Positions 5,907 to 6,214 of a DNA stretch of 6,214 nt are shown here, in pieces; position 1 is the first letter of the stretch, and the number at the start of each line of letters is the position of its first letter. The stretch comes from Anaerolineales bacterium (GTDB lineage: Bacteria > Chloroflexota > Anaerolineae > Anaerolineales > Villigracilaceae), in NCBI GenBank assembly GCA_025938055.1, contig JAICQC010000279.1:1-6214 (forward strand). The letters run 5' to 3'. Below the pieces are notes generated by a model that worked only from the letters and a program-made list of their open reading frames with translations, did not search any database and was not told where the DNA came from. The translations under genes were made by a program, and so were the position numbers.

Positions 5907-5978
5907 GTCATTCTGAGCCGCGAAGCGGCGAAGAATCTCCTGATCGCGTAGGAGACCCTTCGCTGCGCTCGGAGTGAC
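5907..5978. repeat. Imperfect hairpin repeat in the divergent spacer
   Basis: GTCATTCTGAG (5907-5917) pairs with CTCGGAGTGAC (5968-5978) along 11 positions with two G-T wobbles. An inner stem is CGAAGAATCTCC (5929-5940) with GGAGACCCTTCG (5951-5962), paired except for AA against CC, around a 10-base loop. The left arm holds its own CCGC-GAA-GCGG hairpin (5918-5928), with CGAAG repeated at 5921 and 5929. The GTCATTCTGAG...GAAGAATCTCC layout resembles a dispersed intergenic repeat type I recall from Chloroflexota and other phyla. It lies between the 196-residue lipoprotein gene and scpB and would be transcribed in the leader of one or both. Confidence 0.65.
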
Positions 5979-5995
5979 GTGATTTGAACGGAGCA

Positions 5996-6001
5996 ATTAT
6001 A
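5996..6001 (-). promoter_or_regulatory. Possible -10 element for the lipoprotein operon
   Basis: TATAAT, a perfect -10 consensus, reads on the minus strand just before the scpB start codon. Transcription from it would run through the hairpin repeat into the lipoprotein gene, giving a leader of about 100 bases. No good -35 is found at 16-18 bases; TTGAGG is present but only 11 bases away. Weak evidence. Confidence 0.25.
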
Positions 6002-6003
6002 GC

Positions 6004-6214
6004 ATGAGCGACCCTCAACCCATACCGGACGCAGATTCCGAAATTGAAATGTCACTTTCCGTCAAACTGGAGGCGATGTTGTTCGTCGCGGCAGGGCCTG
6101 TAACAACCTCCCAACTGGCAACGGCGCTGGATGTATCTCCTTCCGTGGTTGAGCGCGGGCTCAACGAGCTGGACGACGCTCTCGCGACCCGCGGCTTGCG
6201 CCTGCAGCGCAACG
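6004..6214 (+). CDS. scpB: Segregation and condensation protein B, N-terminal 70 residues, 3' part outside window
   Basis: The plus-strand frame from ATG 6004 is open to the edge. Residues 18-66 match the first winged-helix domain of ScpB: LSVKLEAMLFVAAGPVTTSQLATALDVSP (18-46), then VVERGLNELDDALATRGLRL, the usual layout of ScpB N-termini (an A-L-F-x-A-x-x-P-V-x-x-x-x-L core). ScpB is the kleisin-associated subunit that binds ScpA and the SMC ATPase in chromosome condensation and segregation, in the cytoplasm on DNA. An acidic leader of about 16 residues precedes the domain. Met16 is an alternative start but lacks a ribosome binding site, while GGAG lies 10 bases before the first ATG. scpA usually adjoins scpB but is not in view. 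The gene is divergent from the lipoprotein operon. Confidence 0.88.
   Translation, partial: MSDPQPIPDADSEIEMSLSVKLEAMLFVAAGPVTTSQLATALDVSPSVVERGLNELDDALATRGLRLQRN

Noticed and set aside
1..6214. CRISPR array, tRNA, rRNA, transposase or phage genes
   Set aside because: No regularly spaced direct repeats, cloverleaf or rRNA-like sequence, and no transposase or phage-type translation was found on either strand.

Overview
The window reads as ordinary chromosomal DNA from a bacterium of moderately high G+C. The best guess is a non-model Chloroflexota of the Anaerolineae type. This is an inference from the gene mix (a 4-fold beta flower-like protein, a BchI-like chelatase ATPase with an N-terminal extension, an YciA/YkhA-type thioesterase, scpB) and from gene-free DNA rich in GAGC/GAAGC-type dispersed repeats. 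No marker gene settles the phylum.

Seven genes run on the minus strand and one on the plus strand. From high to low coordinates the minus-strand genes are: a 196-residue lipoprotein of unknown function (5889-5299); a 526-residue lipoprotein joining a DUF348-like domain, a G5 domain and a TolB/WD40-like beta-propeller (5226-3646); a UDP-glucuronate decarboxylase (UDP-xylose synthase) (3591-2632); a GtrA-family membrane protein that overlaps it by 4 bases (2635-2183); a small protein resembling the 4-fold beta flower family (2164-1790); a hotdog-fold acyl-CoA thioesterase (1508-1041); and the N-terminal 327 residues of a magnesium-chelatase-subunit-I-like AAA+ ATPase that leaves the window (983-1). 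The start of scpB (6004 onward) points the other way at the right edge.

The tightest unit is the decarboxylase, gtrA and beta-flower gene set: a 4-base ATGA overlap and then an 18-base gap. It probably makes a nucleotide sugar and supplies a membrane step for a surface glycan. The two lipoprotein genes upstream are co-oriented, with gaps of 72 and 54 bases, and may belong to the same transcript; both products are predicted to be anchored outside the cytoplasmic membrane. The thioesterase and chelatase genes (57-base gap) form a second group, separated by a 281-base gene-free stretch.

The gene-free DNA is not featureless. The scpB/lipoprotein divergent spacer holds a long imperfect hairpin repeat (5907-5978). 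The 1509-1789 spacer holds nested inverted repeats that could be a small MITE-like element. The 984-1040 spacer holds a short sequence of dispersed-repeat type. No tRNA, rRNA, CRISPR array, transposase or phage gene was seen. Nothing here is a clear new defence or mobile system; the most unusual items are the DUF348-G5-propeller fusion and the beta-flower gene coupled to a sugar-nucleotide operon.
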